Source of the DNA: an uncultured Eubacterium sp.
Lineage (GTDB): Bacteria > Bacillota > Clostridia > Lachnospirales > Lachnospiraceae
DNA: 6,947 bases
Reading direction: 5' to 3'
NCBI GenBank assembly: GCA_934322085.1
Contig: CAKRGF010000047.1
Coordinates: 1-6,947, forward strand
Part shown: positions 1 through 5,742 of the stretch, one piece after another
Layout: each line of letters opens with the position of its first letter
Numbering within the stretch: the first letter of the stretch is position 1
Notes under the pieces: model-generated
The model's input: the letters and a program-made list of their open reading frames with translations, nothing else
The model's database searches: none
Told to the model about the DNA's origin: nothing
Position numbers and translations under genes: made by a program

Positions 1-52
1 TGGTCTCTGCTCTTAATAACTATCAATAAAATCTTATGTCAGTTTTTTGAGT

Positions 53-295
53 TTACACAAAACTTGAAACGGTCTCAATTTCACTATTTTTTTGCGATAA
101 TGCCTCATTCTTTTCCTGAGTTATTTTTATCAATTCCTCATCTTTTTTTGATAGTTCATTATCCTTTTCCTGAGTTACCTTCGACAATTCCTCGTCCTTT
201 TCCTGAACTACCTTTTTCAACCGCTCAATTTCCTGTTCCTTGACTTCGTTCATACTATCCACGTATTCTTCCACCGTACCTTCTGATAACAACAT
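53..295 (-). CDS. Small hendecad-repeat coiled-coil protein, function unknown
   Basis: An 80-residue, highly charged protein that I do not recognise. Residues 29-68 are built from 11-residue repeats (VVQEKDEELSK, VTQEKDNELSK, then a 7-residue KDEELIK insert and ITQEKNEALSQ), a hendecad pattern expected to form a long parallel or straight coiled coil. At DNA level the units start about 33 bp apart, or 54 bp across the insert. It has no signal peptide or membrane segment, so it is probably cytosolic and may oligomerise. I chose the ATG at 293-295 because GGAGG lies 8 nt upstream (304-308). The frame stays open to a TGA at 368-370 and a TTG at 332-334 could extend it, but that extension would lie inside a strong hairpin. 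It could also be the detached C-terminal tail of a larger protein, because the same frame upstream holds two stops between it and a micro-ORF. Confidence 0.5.
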   Translation of the reverse strand: MLLSEGTVEEYVDSMNEVKEQEIERLKKVVQEKDEELSKVTQEKDNELSKKDEELIKITQEKNEALSQKNSEIETVSSFV

Positions 296-303
296 AGGCT
301 CTA

Positions 304-308
304 CCTCC
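304..308 (-). promoter_or_regulatory. RBS that decides the coiled-coil start
   Basis: GGAGG on the minus strand lies 8 nt before the ATG at 295. It supports the 80-residue start over the upstream TTG at 332-334. It sits only 7 nt beyond the foot of the long hairpin at 316-390, so folding could affect ribosome access. Confidence 0.5.
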
Positions 309-315
309 GCTATTC

Positions 316-390
316 GCAAGAAAATTCCAATCAATTGAAACAGGATATTTGCTTTGCAAATATAGTTTCAATTGTGTTGGAATTTCTTGC
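316..390. repeat. Long near-perfect inverted repeat (about 33 bp stem) in the leader of the coiled-coil gene
   Basis: Arms read inward from GCAAG at 316 and CTTGC at 390. Paired blocks are 316-320 with 386-390, 322-330 with 377-385, CAATTGAAAC (332-341) with GTTTCAATTG (365-374), and ATATTTGC (345-352) with GCAAATAT (356-363), around a TTT loop. Only short bulges interrupt it. No T-tract follows on the minus strand, so it is not a typical terminator. It may be a leader RNA structure controlling translation of the gene at 53-295, or a MITE-like palindromic insertion. Confidence 0.75.
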
Positions 391-397
391 TTTCATT

Positions 398-445
398 TTA
401 GTTCGAGAGGACACTTCCTGTGTTCGCTCTAGATAAAGGCGTCAT
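398..445 (-). CDS. Possible 15-codon leader micro-ORF
   Basis: ATG at 443-445 reads MTPLSRANTGSVLSN and stops at TAA (398-400). AAGGAG (449-454) precedes it, but the spacer is only 3 nt, which is short. It lies downstream of the leftward promoter at 487-516 and is in the same frame as the coiled-coil gene, with two stops between them. It could be a leader peptide or the 5' remnant of a decayed longer gene. The evidence is weak. Confidence 0.2.
   Translation of the reverse strand: MTPLSRANTGSVLSN
405..429. repeat. Short imperfect hairpin in the minus-strand leader
   Basis: GAGAGGACAC (405-414) and GTGTTCGCTC (420-429) pair at 8 of 10 positions around a 5-nt loop. The hairpin lies within the micro-ORF, between the leftward promoter and the long hairpin at 316-390. 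No T-tract follows. It is probably a second structural element of the same leader RNA. Confidence 0.35.
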
Positions 446-486
446 CTGCTCCTTGATTTTGTTATGATTTCTCGCATTTTGAGGTT

Positions 487-516
487 AGTATAACATAGTC
501 TTTTAGTGTTTGGCAA
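487..516 (-). promoter_or_regulatory. Sigma-A type promoter reading leftward to the coiled-coil gene
   Basis: On the minus strand, TTGCCA (511-516) is followed after 18 nt by TATACT (487-492), preceded by TG with one intervening base (extended -10). Transcription would start near 480, giving a leader of about 185 nt before the ATG at 295. Confidence 0.55.
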
Positions 517-546
517 CTATTTAATATATTTTTACTCGCATCATTA

Positions 547-645
547 TTAATATTCGATAGCGTCAGAGAGTTTTAGTATTTCGACTTCCTTTATGTTAAG
601 AAATAAAGTATTGTAAAAATTCAATGTTTTTTGCATGTTCTCCAT
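547..645 (-). CDS. Hypothetical 32-residue small protein
   Basis: A minus-strand ORF of 32 codons starting MENMQKTLNFYNTLF and ending IEY, with TAA at 547-549. The start is supported by a purine-rich GGAGGGAG upstream (GGGAG at 654-658, 8 nt before the ATG). A near-consensus leftward promoter at 696-724 lies about 45 nt upstream of the start. The sequence alternates hydrophobic and acidic residues and has no clear membrane helix. I do not recognise it. It may be a true small protein or the start of a decayed gene. The strong promoter and RBS argue for expression, while the short length and lack of family resemblance argue for caution. Confidence 0.4.
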   Translation of the reverse strand: MENMQKTLNFYNTLFLNIKEVEILKLSDAIEY

Positions 646-676
646 CCTATTGTCTCCCTCCACAGGTAAACAGGAG

Positions 677-700
677 AAGTATTATCCTGGTAAGTATTAT
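677..700. repeat. 9-bp direct repeat AAGTATTAT at the leftward promoter
   Basis: AAGTATTAT occurs at 677-685 and again at 692-700, 15 bp apart. The second copy overlaps the -10 box of the leftward promoter and the first lies just downstream of the start site. CAGGA (671-675) and TCCTG (685-689) also form a small inverted repeat here. The pair could be an operator, but that is inference. Confidence 0.35.
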
Positions 701-724
701 AGAACACATGTAAAGATATATCAA
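696..724 (-). promoter_or_regulatory. Strong sigma-A promoter for the 32-codon ORF
   Basis: On the minus strand, TTGATA (719-724) is followed by exactly 17 nt and a perfect TATAAT (696-701). The predicted start near 689 gives a leader of about 44 nt to the ATG at 645. It is back-to-back with the rightward promoter at 753-781, with about 28 bp between the two -35 boxes. Confidence 0.65.
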
Positions 725-742
725 GCTTTTTCTACTACATGT
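706..742. repeat. Two copies of palindrome ACATGT in the divergent promoter region
   Basis: ACATGT occurs at 706-711, inside the spacer of the leftward promoter, and at 737-742, between the two -35 boxes. The copies are 31 bp apart, close to three helical turns, which would place them on one face of the DNA. They are candidate sites for the XRE protein encoded next door. A 6-bp palindrome can recur by chance in AT-rich DNA. Confidence 0.25.
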
Positions 743-752
743 TGAAATTTAA

Positions 753-781
753 TTGAAAATCCAACAATAAAGTGATAGCAT
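753..781 (+). promoter_or_regulatory. Candidate promoter of the XRE-methyltransferase gene
   Basis: TTGAAA (753-758) is followed after 17 nt by TAGCAT (776-781), with TG at 773-774 giving an extended -10. The -10 is weak, so the promoter may depend on that extension or on an activator. Transcription would start near 788, about 37 nt before the ATG. Confidence 0.4.
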
Positions 782-824
782 TCTGAAAATTTGTATTTTA
801 CAATATATGCAGGAGGTGTGAAGA

Positions 825-1643
825 ATGGAAATTGGTTCAATAATTATGAAAAAGAGAAAAGAACTTGGTATCACGCAGCAAGTATTGGCAGACAAACTAC
901 ATGTCTCAAATCAGGCAGTATCAAAATGGGAAAATGGAATGGCTTGTCCGGAAATTAATTTGCTGCCAGCAATTGCAAAAGTATTTGGGATAAGTGTGGA
1001 TTCTCTTCTTGGATATCAGTCTCCAATATTGAGCGATTATGAAAAACGATATCAGAAGAAGGGGTATTATTGGGGAATAAAACCGAATGACTTATGTTAT
1101 GAAATTTTAAAATTAAAGCCTCCGATAAATCCGTTAAAGGTTCTTGATGTAGGGTGTGGGGAAGGAAAAGATGCTGTTTTTTTAGCACGAAATGGGTATC
1201 ATGTATCCGCTTTTGATTTGGCAGAAACTGGAGTTGAAAAGGGGAAAAAGTTAGCTTCACAGCATGGTGTTTATGTTGATTTTTTTACAGCAAATATTGA
1301 AGATCTTCAGCTCTGCGAAAATTATGATATTGTTTTGTGTAGTGGTGTATTTCATTTTCTGAAGCCGGAGAAAAGGCAAGATGTTGTAAATGAGTTAAAG
1401 CAGCATACAAACCCTGATGGTATTCATGTTATGAATGTGTTTGTGGATAAGCCATTTGTTGAAATTTTACCAGGGAAGGAAAAAAATCGCTTTCGATGGA
1501 AATCAGGACAAATTTATACATTGTACCATGATTGGTATTTTCATAAAATCGAGGAAGTAGTATTTGATTGTAACAGTGGAGGTGTGCCACACCAGCATTG
1601 TATGGATATTATGATTGCTCGAAATAAAAGTAAGGAGTCATAA
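825..1643 (+). CDS. XRE-family HTH regulator fused to a TehB-like SAM-dependent methyltransferase
   Basis: A 272-residue two-domain protein. Residues 2-62 are a Cro/C1-type helix-turn-helix (GITQQVLADKLHVSNQAVSKWENG is the core at about 15-38). Residues 67-267 are a class I SAM methyltransferase: motif I VLDVGCGEG at 106-114, the acidic ribose-binding position in AFDLAETG (D131), NIEDL at 157-161 and YDIVLCSGVFHFL at 167-179. The end of the domain (FRWKSGQIYTLYHDWYF, then MDIMIARN) follows the pattern I know from tellurite-resistance TehB. AGGAGG at 811-816 lies 8 nt before the ATG. The enzyme part should bind S-adenosylmethionine, but its substrate cannot be read from sequence; TehB-like activity on oxyanions or thiols is a guess. 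The HTH suggests DNA binding, perhaps at its own divergent promoter region. The gene stands alone and ends in a strong terminator. Confidence 0.88.
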   Translation: MEIGSIIMKKRKELGITQQVLADKLHVSNQAVSKWENGMACPEINLLPAIAKVFGISVDSLLGYQSPILSDYEKRYQKKGYYWGIKPNDLCYEILKLKPPINPLKVLDVGCGEGKDAVFLARNGYHVSAFDLAETGVEKGKKLASQHGVYVDFFTANIEDLQLCENYDIVLCSGVFHFLKPEKRQDVVNELKQHTNPDGIHVMNVFVDKPFVEILPGKEKNRFRWKSGQIYTLYHDWYFHKIEEVVFDCNSGGVPHQHCMDIMIARNKSKES

Positions 1644-1710
1644 TTATTATTAAAAAATCCCCGTCCTGCTGGCTTAGCCAGTAAGGCGGGGGATTTTTTA
1701 ATAATAATTA
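1641..1710. terminator. Bidirectional intrinsic terminator between convergent genes
   Basis: The outer arms at 1641-1662 and 1689-1710 are exact reverse complements over 22 bp (A-rich end, then CCCC/GGGG). The inner stem has CTGGC (1669-1673) and GCCAG (1677-1681) around TTA. Six Ts follow the G-run on each strand, so it can stop transcription both ways. It serves the methyltransferase gene, whose TAA stop is the first triplet of the left arm, and the LRR gene, whose stop lies 8 nt away. Confidence 0.92.
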
Positions 1711-1717
1711 TGTGCAG

Positions 1718-2860
1718 TTAAATTCGGTTGTTCCACTTTTTCCAAACCTTTATAGAAAGCACGGTAGAAGAAGTAATGTCAAGGACTTTCTGGTGTTTTG
1801 TTGTCCAGTGCTTCTTTGAGGAGACAACTTCATAATAAGTCGGAATTTTATAAGTTTTCTTTTTCCATTTTTTCTTTGTATACTGGTATTTGGTTGCTTT
1901 GGTGGTAACCTTTTTCCAGGAGTACATAAGTCCATTGGACGTTTTCTTTTTTGTCACTTTTTTCATTTTGCCAGAGACTTTGAGTGTTTCGTAGCAAAGT
2001 TTCTTTTTCTTGGCAAAAGAGGCGGCTTTTGCGGAAGGGTATGTGTGAATTACTTTTACTTTTTTGTATGATTTAACATCACCCTTTAATGCTGTTAAGC
2101 GGCCGCAGACATAAAGATGTTCAACCGATGTGCTGCCAGGAAAATAAAAGGAAGTCAGGGCACTGTCGACAAACATTTTTTTGACCGTACGGGTGCCGAA
2201 TGGATAAATGCCGGTGGAAGTTTCACATTCGTTTATTTCATAAAAATCAACGTTAAATAATGAGACCGATGCAAGCGGAGACACACCGCTGAACGCATAA
2301 GGACCAATTCGCATATTATTTAAATCTAGATCCTGCAAATGGTCACAGTCTGCAAACGCATACTGTTGAATGTGCAGTTTTTCCGTGTGATTAAAATCAA
2401 TACGGGATAAGGAAGAGCAACCGGCAAAGGCGTAACTTCCAATTGTGGTAATTGTTTTTGGTAAAATAAGATGGCGGATTGCGTTTGCATATAAAAACAC
2501 TTCATTTTCACTGACAATACATGTGTTCTCTTCCATTTCTCCAATACCTGTAATTGTATATCCATCAATTTTTTCTGGAATGGATACCGTATCATTGATT
2601 GTATTAATTCGGCGAAGAGTTGCCTCTTTTTTGTCCTCATTTGTAACCTGATATGAGTAAATACCGGATTTTTTCCATTCCGGGTTTGAACTAATTGGAT
2701 AATTTTTTCCTCCGTCTGGAGATACGAGAGCTGTAGGTTCTGGTACAACTAAGAAGTCAATTTTCTGTATACCTTTTGCGGTACCGGACGGCACTTGAAT
2801 GCTGGATAGTGTAAGTCCCATGATTAATGCGGTAACTAATAATCTGCCTTTTTTTCTCAT
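1718..2860 (-). CDS. Secreted BspA-type leucine-rich repeat protein
   Basis: A 380-residue exported protein. Residues 1-28 are a Sec signal peptide: MRKKGR, then a hydrophobic stretch, with likely cleavage after GTA. Residues about 92-205 carry BspA/LRR_5-type repeats (VSIPEKIDGYTITGIGE, LILPKTITTIGSYAFAGCSSL, IQQYAFADCDHLQDLDL, IGPYAFSG), with degenerate repeats to about 275. The last 95 residues are very lysine-rich and contain SWKKVTTKATKYQY, reminiscent of the strand pattern of fibronectin-III-like modules in related secreted proteins. No LPXTG, SLH or membrane anchor is visible, so the basic tail may bind the wall electrostatically (inference). BspA-like proteins often act in surface adhesion or binding; the ligand here is unknown. 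I chose the start at 2860 because AGGAGG is 7 nt upstream and it places the signal peptide at the N terminus. An upstream in-frame ATG at 2911 would prepend 17 residues without an RBS. Confidence 0.85.
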   Translation of the reverse strand: MRKKGRLLVTALIMGLTLSSIQVPSGTAKGIQKIDFLVVPEPTALVSPDGGKNYPISSNPEWKKSGIYSYQVTNEDKKEATLRRINTINDTVSIPEKIDGYTITGIGEMEENTCIVSENEVFLYANAIRHLILPKTITTIGSYAFAGCSSLSRIDFNHTEKLHIQQYAFADCDHLQDLDLNNMRIGPYAFSGVSPLASVSLFNVDFYEINECETSTGIYPFGTRTVKKMFVDSALTSFYFPGSTSVEHLYVCGRLTALKGDVKSYKKVKVIHTYPSAKAASFAKKKKLCYETLKVSGKMKKVTKKKTSNGLMYSWKKVTTKATKYQYTKKKWKKKTYKIPTYYEVVSSKKHWTTKHQKVLDITSSTVLSIKVWKKWNNRI

Positions 2861-2867
2861 AAAAACG

Positions 2868-2873
2868 CCTCCT
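2868..2873 (-). promoter_or_regulatory. RBS that decides the LRR protein start
   Basis: AGGAGG on the minus strand lies 7 nt upstream of the ATG at 2858-2860. It favours the start directly before the signal peptide over the upstream in-frame ATG at 2911. Confidence 0.75.
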
Positions 2874-2876
2874 TTT

Positions 2877-2911
2877 TTGTATAAGTTTAATTGTTCCTTT
2901 GAGTTATACAA
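2877..2911. repeat. 8-bp inverted repeat upstream of the LRR gene
   Basis: TTGTATAA (2877-2884) and TTATACAA (2904-2911) are exact reverse complements separated by 19 bp, just upstream of the RBS. The right arm contains TATAAC on the minus strand, a possible -10 box, although no good -35 box sits at the right distance. It could be an operator or a leader hairpin. Confidence 0.35.
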
Positions 2912-3000
2912 ATATTACGAATGAGAATTAAAAAAAGTTGCAAAAGATTAAAAAATCACCATAAATCATGAATTTTGTCATAAAATATTTAAGCACTTAC

Positions 3001-3030
3001 TTGACCTATATCCGCTGAATATTGTATCAT
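3001..3030 (+). promoter_or_regulatory. Promoter of the rsmH-like/antiporter operon
   Basis: TTGACC (3001-3006) is followed after 18 nt by TATCAT (3025-3030). Transcription would start near 3037, giving a short leader of about 23 nt. It is the only clear rightward promoter before the four-gene run and faces away from the LRR gene. Confidence 0.6.
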
Positions 3031-3047
3031 AAAGCAGAAAATGCAAA

Positions 3048-3053
3048 GAAGGG
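3048..3053 (+). promoter_or_regulatory. RBS that decides the rsmH-like start
   Basis: GAAGGG directly abuts the first in-frame ATG (3054), which leaves no spacer for it. The ATG at 3060 has a normal 6-nt spacer and that at 3063 has 9 nt. Initiation at 3060 is therefore preferred. Confidence 0.5.
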
Positions 3054-3059
3054 ATGAAA

Positions 3060-4112
3060 ATGATGCCACAGGAAGAGAAAAAGCACAAGAGACGGGTACA
3101 TTACAGTGGAAAATATCCGAAGAAATTTGAGGAAAAATATAAGGAACACCAGCCGGAGAAGTATCAGGACATGATCGAACACGTCATTTCGAAAGGAAAT
3201 ACGCCGGCAGGGATGCATCTTTCCATTATGGTACAGGAAATTCTGGATTTTCTACAGATTCAGCCGGGGCAGACTGGATTCGATGCGACACTTGGCTATG
3301 GCGGACACACGAAAGCGATGCTTGCCTGTTTAGAGGGCAGAGGACATATCTATGCAACGGATGTGGATCCCGAAGAATCGGCTAAGACGAAGAAGCGGCT
3401 TTTGGAGCAGGGATACGGTGAAGAAATTCTCACAATAAAACTGCAGAATTTCTGCACGATTGATGAAATTGCTAAAGAGGCAGGCGGATTTGACTTTGTG
3501 CTTGCTGATTTGGGTGTCTCTTCCATGCAGATTGATAATCCTGAGCGTGGCTTTTCCTTTAAAGTAGAAGGTCCTCTTGATTTGAGGTTAAACCAAAAGG
3601 AAGGAATCAGTGCTGCAGAGCGGCTTGACACGATTACCAAAGAGGAACTTGCCGGGATGCTGTATGAAAACTCAGATGAGCCTTACAGTGAGGAGTTAGC
3701 AAAAGCCATTACCGATGAAATCCGCAGAGGAAACCGGATGGACACGACGAAAAAACTGCGTGATGTCATCGAAAAGACGTTAATGTTTCTTCCGGAAAAG
3801 GAGCGCAAAGATACTGTCAAAAAAACATGTCAGCGTGTCTTTCAGGCACTGCGCATTGATGTAAATAATGAATTTGAAGTATTGTATGAATTTATGGAAA
3901 AATTACCGGAATGCATAAAACCCGGCGGAAGGGCAGCAATTCTTACCTTCCACTCCGGCGAAGACCGTCTAGTAAAAAAGGCGCTAAAGTCCGGCTACAA
4001 AGCTGGTATTTACAGCGATTATGCAAAAGATGTGATACGCCCTTCGGCGAAGGAATGTGCACAAAACGGACGGGCACGTTCTACGAAGATGCGGTGGGCG
4101 ATTAAGAAGTAA
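3060..4112 (+). CDS. RsmH-like (MraW family) rRNA m4C methyltransferase, N-terminally extended paralogue
   Basis: A 350-residue RsmH-family protein. RsmH uses S-adenosylmethionine to N4-methylate cytosine 1402 of 16S rRNA in the decoding centre. Family signatures are in order: DATLGYGGHT (75-84, SAM motif), ATDVDP (99-104), LADLGVSSMQIDNPERGFSF (148-167), LDLRLN then GISAAER (173-188), RVFQALRIDVNNE (259-271), LTFHSGEDR (295-303) and RPSAKE..NGRARSTKMR near the end. Two departures stand out. A basic, charged extension of about 50 residues precedes the methyltransferase core, and FHSGEDR replaces the usual FHSLEDR. Canonical rsmH sits in the mraZ-ftsL-pbp division cluster; this copy lies instead 29 nt before a cation antiporter, so it is probably a second paralogue whose exact target is uncertain. 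GAAGGG at 3048-3053 favours the ATG at 3060; 3054 and 3063 are alternatives. Confidence 0.9.
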   Translation: MMPQEEKKHKRRVHYSGKYPKKFEEKYKEHQPEKYQDMIEHVISKGNTPAGMHLSIMVQEILDFLQIQPGQTGFDATLGYGGHTKAMLACLEGRGHIYATDVDPEESAKTKKRLLEQGYGEEILTIKLQNFCTIDEIAKEAGGFDFVLADLGVSSMQIDNPERGFSFKVEGPLDLRLNQKEGISAAERLDTITKEELAGMLYENSDEPYSEELAKAITDEIRRGNRMDTTKKLRDVIEKTLMFLPEKERKDTVKKTCQRVFQALRIDVNNEFEVLYEFMEKLPECIKPGGRAAILTFHSGEDRLVKKALKSGYKAGIYSDYAKDVIRPSAKECAQNGRARSTKMRWAIKK

Positions 4113-4141
4113 CCGAAAAAACGACAAAGAAAGGAAGTACT

Positions 4142-5740
4142 ATGACATTTGCAATTCTTTTCGTATCGATTGTGATTCTGGCGTGTTTAGTAGGGAACCG
4201 AATATCGAACCGTATTGGCGTTCCAATGCTTTTGATTTTTATTGTGCTTGGTATGTTTTTTGGTTCGGATGGTGTCATTCGGATTTCGTTTGAAAACTTT
4301 GAACTGGCAGAACAAATTTGCTCCATTGCCCTGATTTTTATTATGTTTTACGGTGGTTTTGGAACAAAATGGAGCGCTGCAAAACCGATTGCTCTGCGGG
4401 CGGTTATTTTATCGACTGCCGGTGTTGTTCTTACGGCAGGGCTGACGGCATTGTTTTGTTATTATGCGCTTCACATCGGACTGCTTGAGAGTCTTTTGAT
4501 TGGTTCACTGATAAGTTCGACGGATGCGGCGTCGGTGTTCTCGATTCTGCGTTCTAAACGGTTGAACTTAAAGTACCGGACCGCCTCTCTTTTGGAGGTG
4601 GAAAGCGGTAGTAATGACCCGTGTTCGTATATGCTCACCACAATTTTATTAGGCTTAATCGGTGGTGGAAAAGTCAGTGCGGGAGCCATTACCTATACGG
4701 TCTTTGCGCAAATTGTCTATGGTGTGGCAATTGGTGCCTTGATGGCGGGAATTACGATTTTTGTTCTGAAAAAATTTCAGGTCACGACAGAAGGCTTTGA
4801 TACCATTTTAGTATTTGCCTTCGTACTTTTGGCATATGCGGTTCCTTCCGCAGTTGGCGGCAATGGATACCTGAGTGCATATTTGTTTGGTATTGTACTG
4901 GGAAATGCGGATTTGGACAATAAAAAGCCGCTGGTACATTTCTTTGACGGTGTGACCGGCTTGATGCAGATGTTAGTCTTTTTTCTCGTCGGGTTATTGG
5001 CATTTCCGTCGGCACTGCCGGCGGTCGTATTTCCGTCGCTGATGATTGCGCTGTTTTTGACGTTTGTTGCCAGACCTGCGGTTGTGTGTTTGCTGTTAAC
5101 GCCTTTTCGAAGCAAATGGCGGCAGCAGATATTAGTTTCGTGGGCGGGACTCCGCGGGGCGGCGTCTATAGTGTTTGCGATAATGGCAAGGAGCAGCGGC
5201 ACAGTGTTTGAACACGACATTTTTCATATGATATTTTTTATCGTGCTTTTTTCCATTCTTTTGCAGGGAACACTGCTTCCGTATGTGGCGAAAATGCTTC
5301 ATATGATTGACGATAAAGAAGACGTATTAAAGACATTTACCGACTACACCGAAGAGGTGCCGGTTCAATTTATCCAGTTTACGGTTGAAGAAAATCATCC
5401 GTGGGCGGGCAGTAAGATTAAAGATATTTTGCTGCCGCCGGAAACACTTCTCGTTCAGATTCAGCGGGATGAAAAAGATGTGACGCCAAACGGAGACACC
5501 GTGCTTGTGCCGGGCGACACATTGATTCTCAGTGCAAAGGCACCGGGTGATGTGGATGGTGTGCGGCTGATTGAAATTGAGTTAGACGGCAGCCACAAAT
5601 GGGTTGGCAAAAGTTTATCGCGGATTCATCTCGGAAAAGGGAAATTAGTCGTGATGATTCAGCGGGGGGAAGAATTAATTATTCCAAATGGAAACACGGT
5701 GTTTGCACCGGGTGATACAATTGTGATAAAGGAGCGATAG
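4142..5740 (+). CDS. CPA1-family cation:proton antiporter (NhaP2/CvrA-like) with two RCK_C domains
   Basis: A 532-residue inner-membrane antiporter that would exchange K+ and/or Na+ for protons. Residues 1-385 hold about 12 hydrophobic segments with CPA1 landmarks: SSTDAASVF (125-133), LEVESGSNDP (151-160, with the N158-D159 pair expected to bind the ion) and SWAGLRGAAS (333-342). Two cytosolic RCK_C (TrkA_C) modules follow, at about 405-468 (ending NGDTVLVPGDTLIL) and 475-532 (ending NGNTVFAPGDTIVI). Length and layout fit the KefC/NhaP2 potassium/proton antiporter group. RCK_C modules in some Bacillota antiporters, such as CpaA, bind cyclic di-AMP; that is a possibility here, not something visible. 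AAGGA lies 6 nt before the ATG. The gene follows the rsmH-like gene by 29 nt, and an RBS for the next gene is embedded in its last codons. Confidence 0.92.
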   Translation: MTFAILFVSIVILACLVGNRISNRIGVPMLLIFIVLGMFFGSDGVIRISFENFELAEQICSIALIFIMFYGGFGTKWSAAKPIALRAVILSTAGVVLTAGLTALFCYYALHIGLLESLLIGSLISSTDAASVFSILRSKRLNLKYRTASLLEVESGSNDPCSYMLTTILLGLIGGGKVSAGAITYTVFAQIVYGVAIGALMAGITIFVLKKFQVTTEGFDTILVFAFVLLAYAVPSAVGGNGYLSAYLFGIVLGNADLDNKKPLVHFFDGVTGLMQMLVFFLVGLLAFPSALPAVVFPSLMIALFLTFVARPAVVCLLLTPFRSKWRQQILVSWAGLRGAASIVFAIMARSSGTVFEHDIFHMIFFIVLFSILLQGTLLPYVAKMLHMIDDKEDVLKTFTDYTEEVPVQFIQFTVEENHPWAGSKIKDILLPPETLLVQIQRDEKDVTPNGDTVLVPGDTLILSAKAPGDVDGVRLIEIELDGSHKWVGKSLSRIHLGKGKLVVMIQRGEELIIPNGNTVFAPGDTIVIKER

Positions 5741-5742
5741 GA

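Noticed and set aside
332..334. TTG as the start of a longer coiled-coil protein (93 residues)
   Set aside because: It lies inside the stem of the long hairpin and has no RBS, while the ATG at 295 has GGAGG at 8 nt.
955..1260. A 101-codon open frame on the minus strand
   Set aside because: It lies wholly antisense to the XRE-methyltransferase, has no RBS or family resemblance, and is explained by the codon usage of the real gene.
2326..2748. A 140-codon open frame on the minus strand inside the LRR gene
   Set aside because: It is the same strand in another frame of a clearly coding LRR protein, with no start signals and no recognisable domain.
2926..2975. A possible Fur-like or other operator around ATGAGAATT and ATGAATTTTGTCAT
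   Set aside because: The matches are short, imperfect and expected in AT-rich DNA; nothing ties them to a regulator.
3041..3130. A short upstream ORF overlapping the rsmH-like start
   Set aside because: The ATG at 3041 has no Shine-Dalgarno sequence and the frame only overlaps the true gene by chance.
4777..5220. A 147-codon minus-strand open frame opposite the antiporter
   Set aside because: It is antisense to conserved membrane segments and its composition is that of a shadow frame; no RBS or homology signal is visible.
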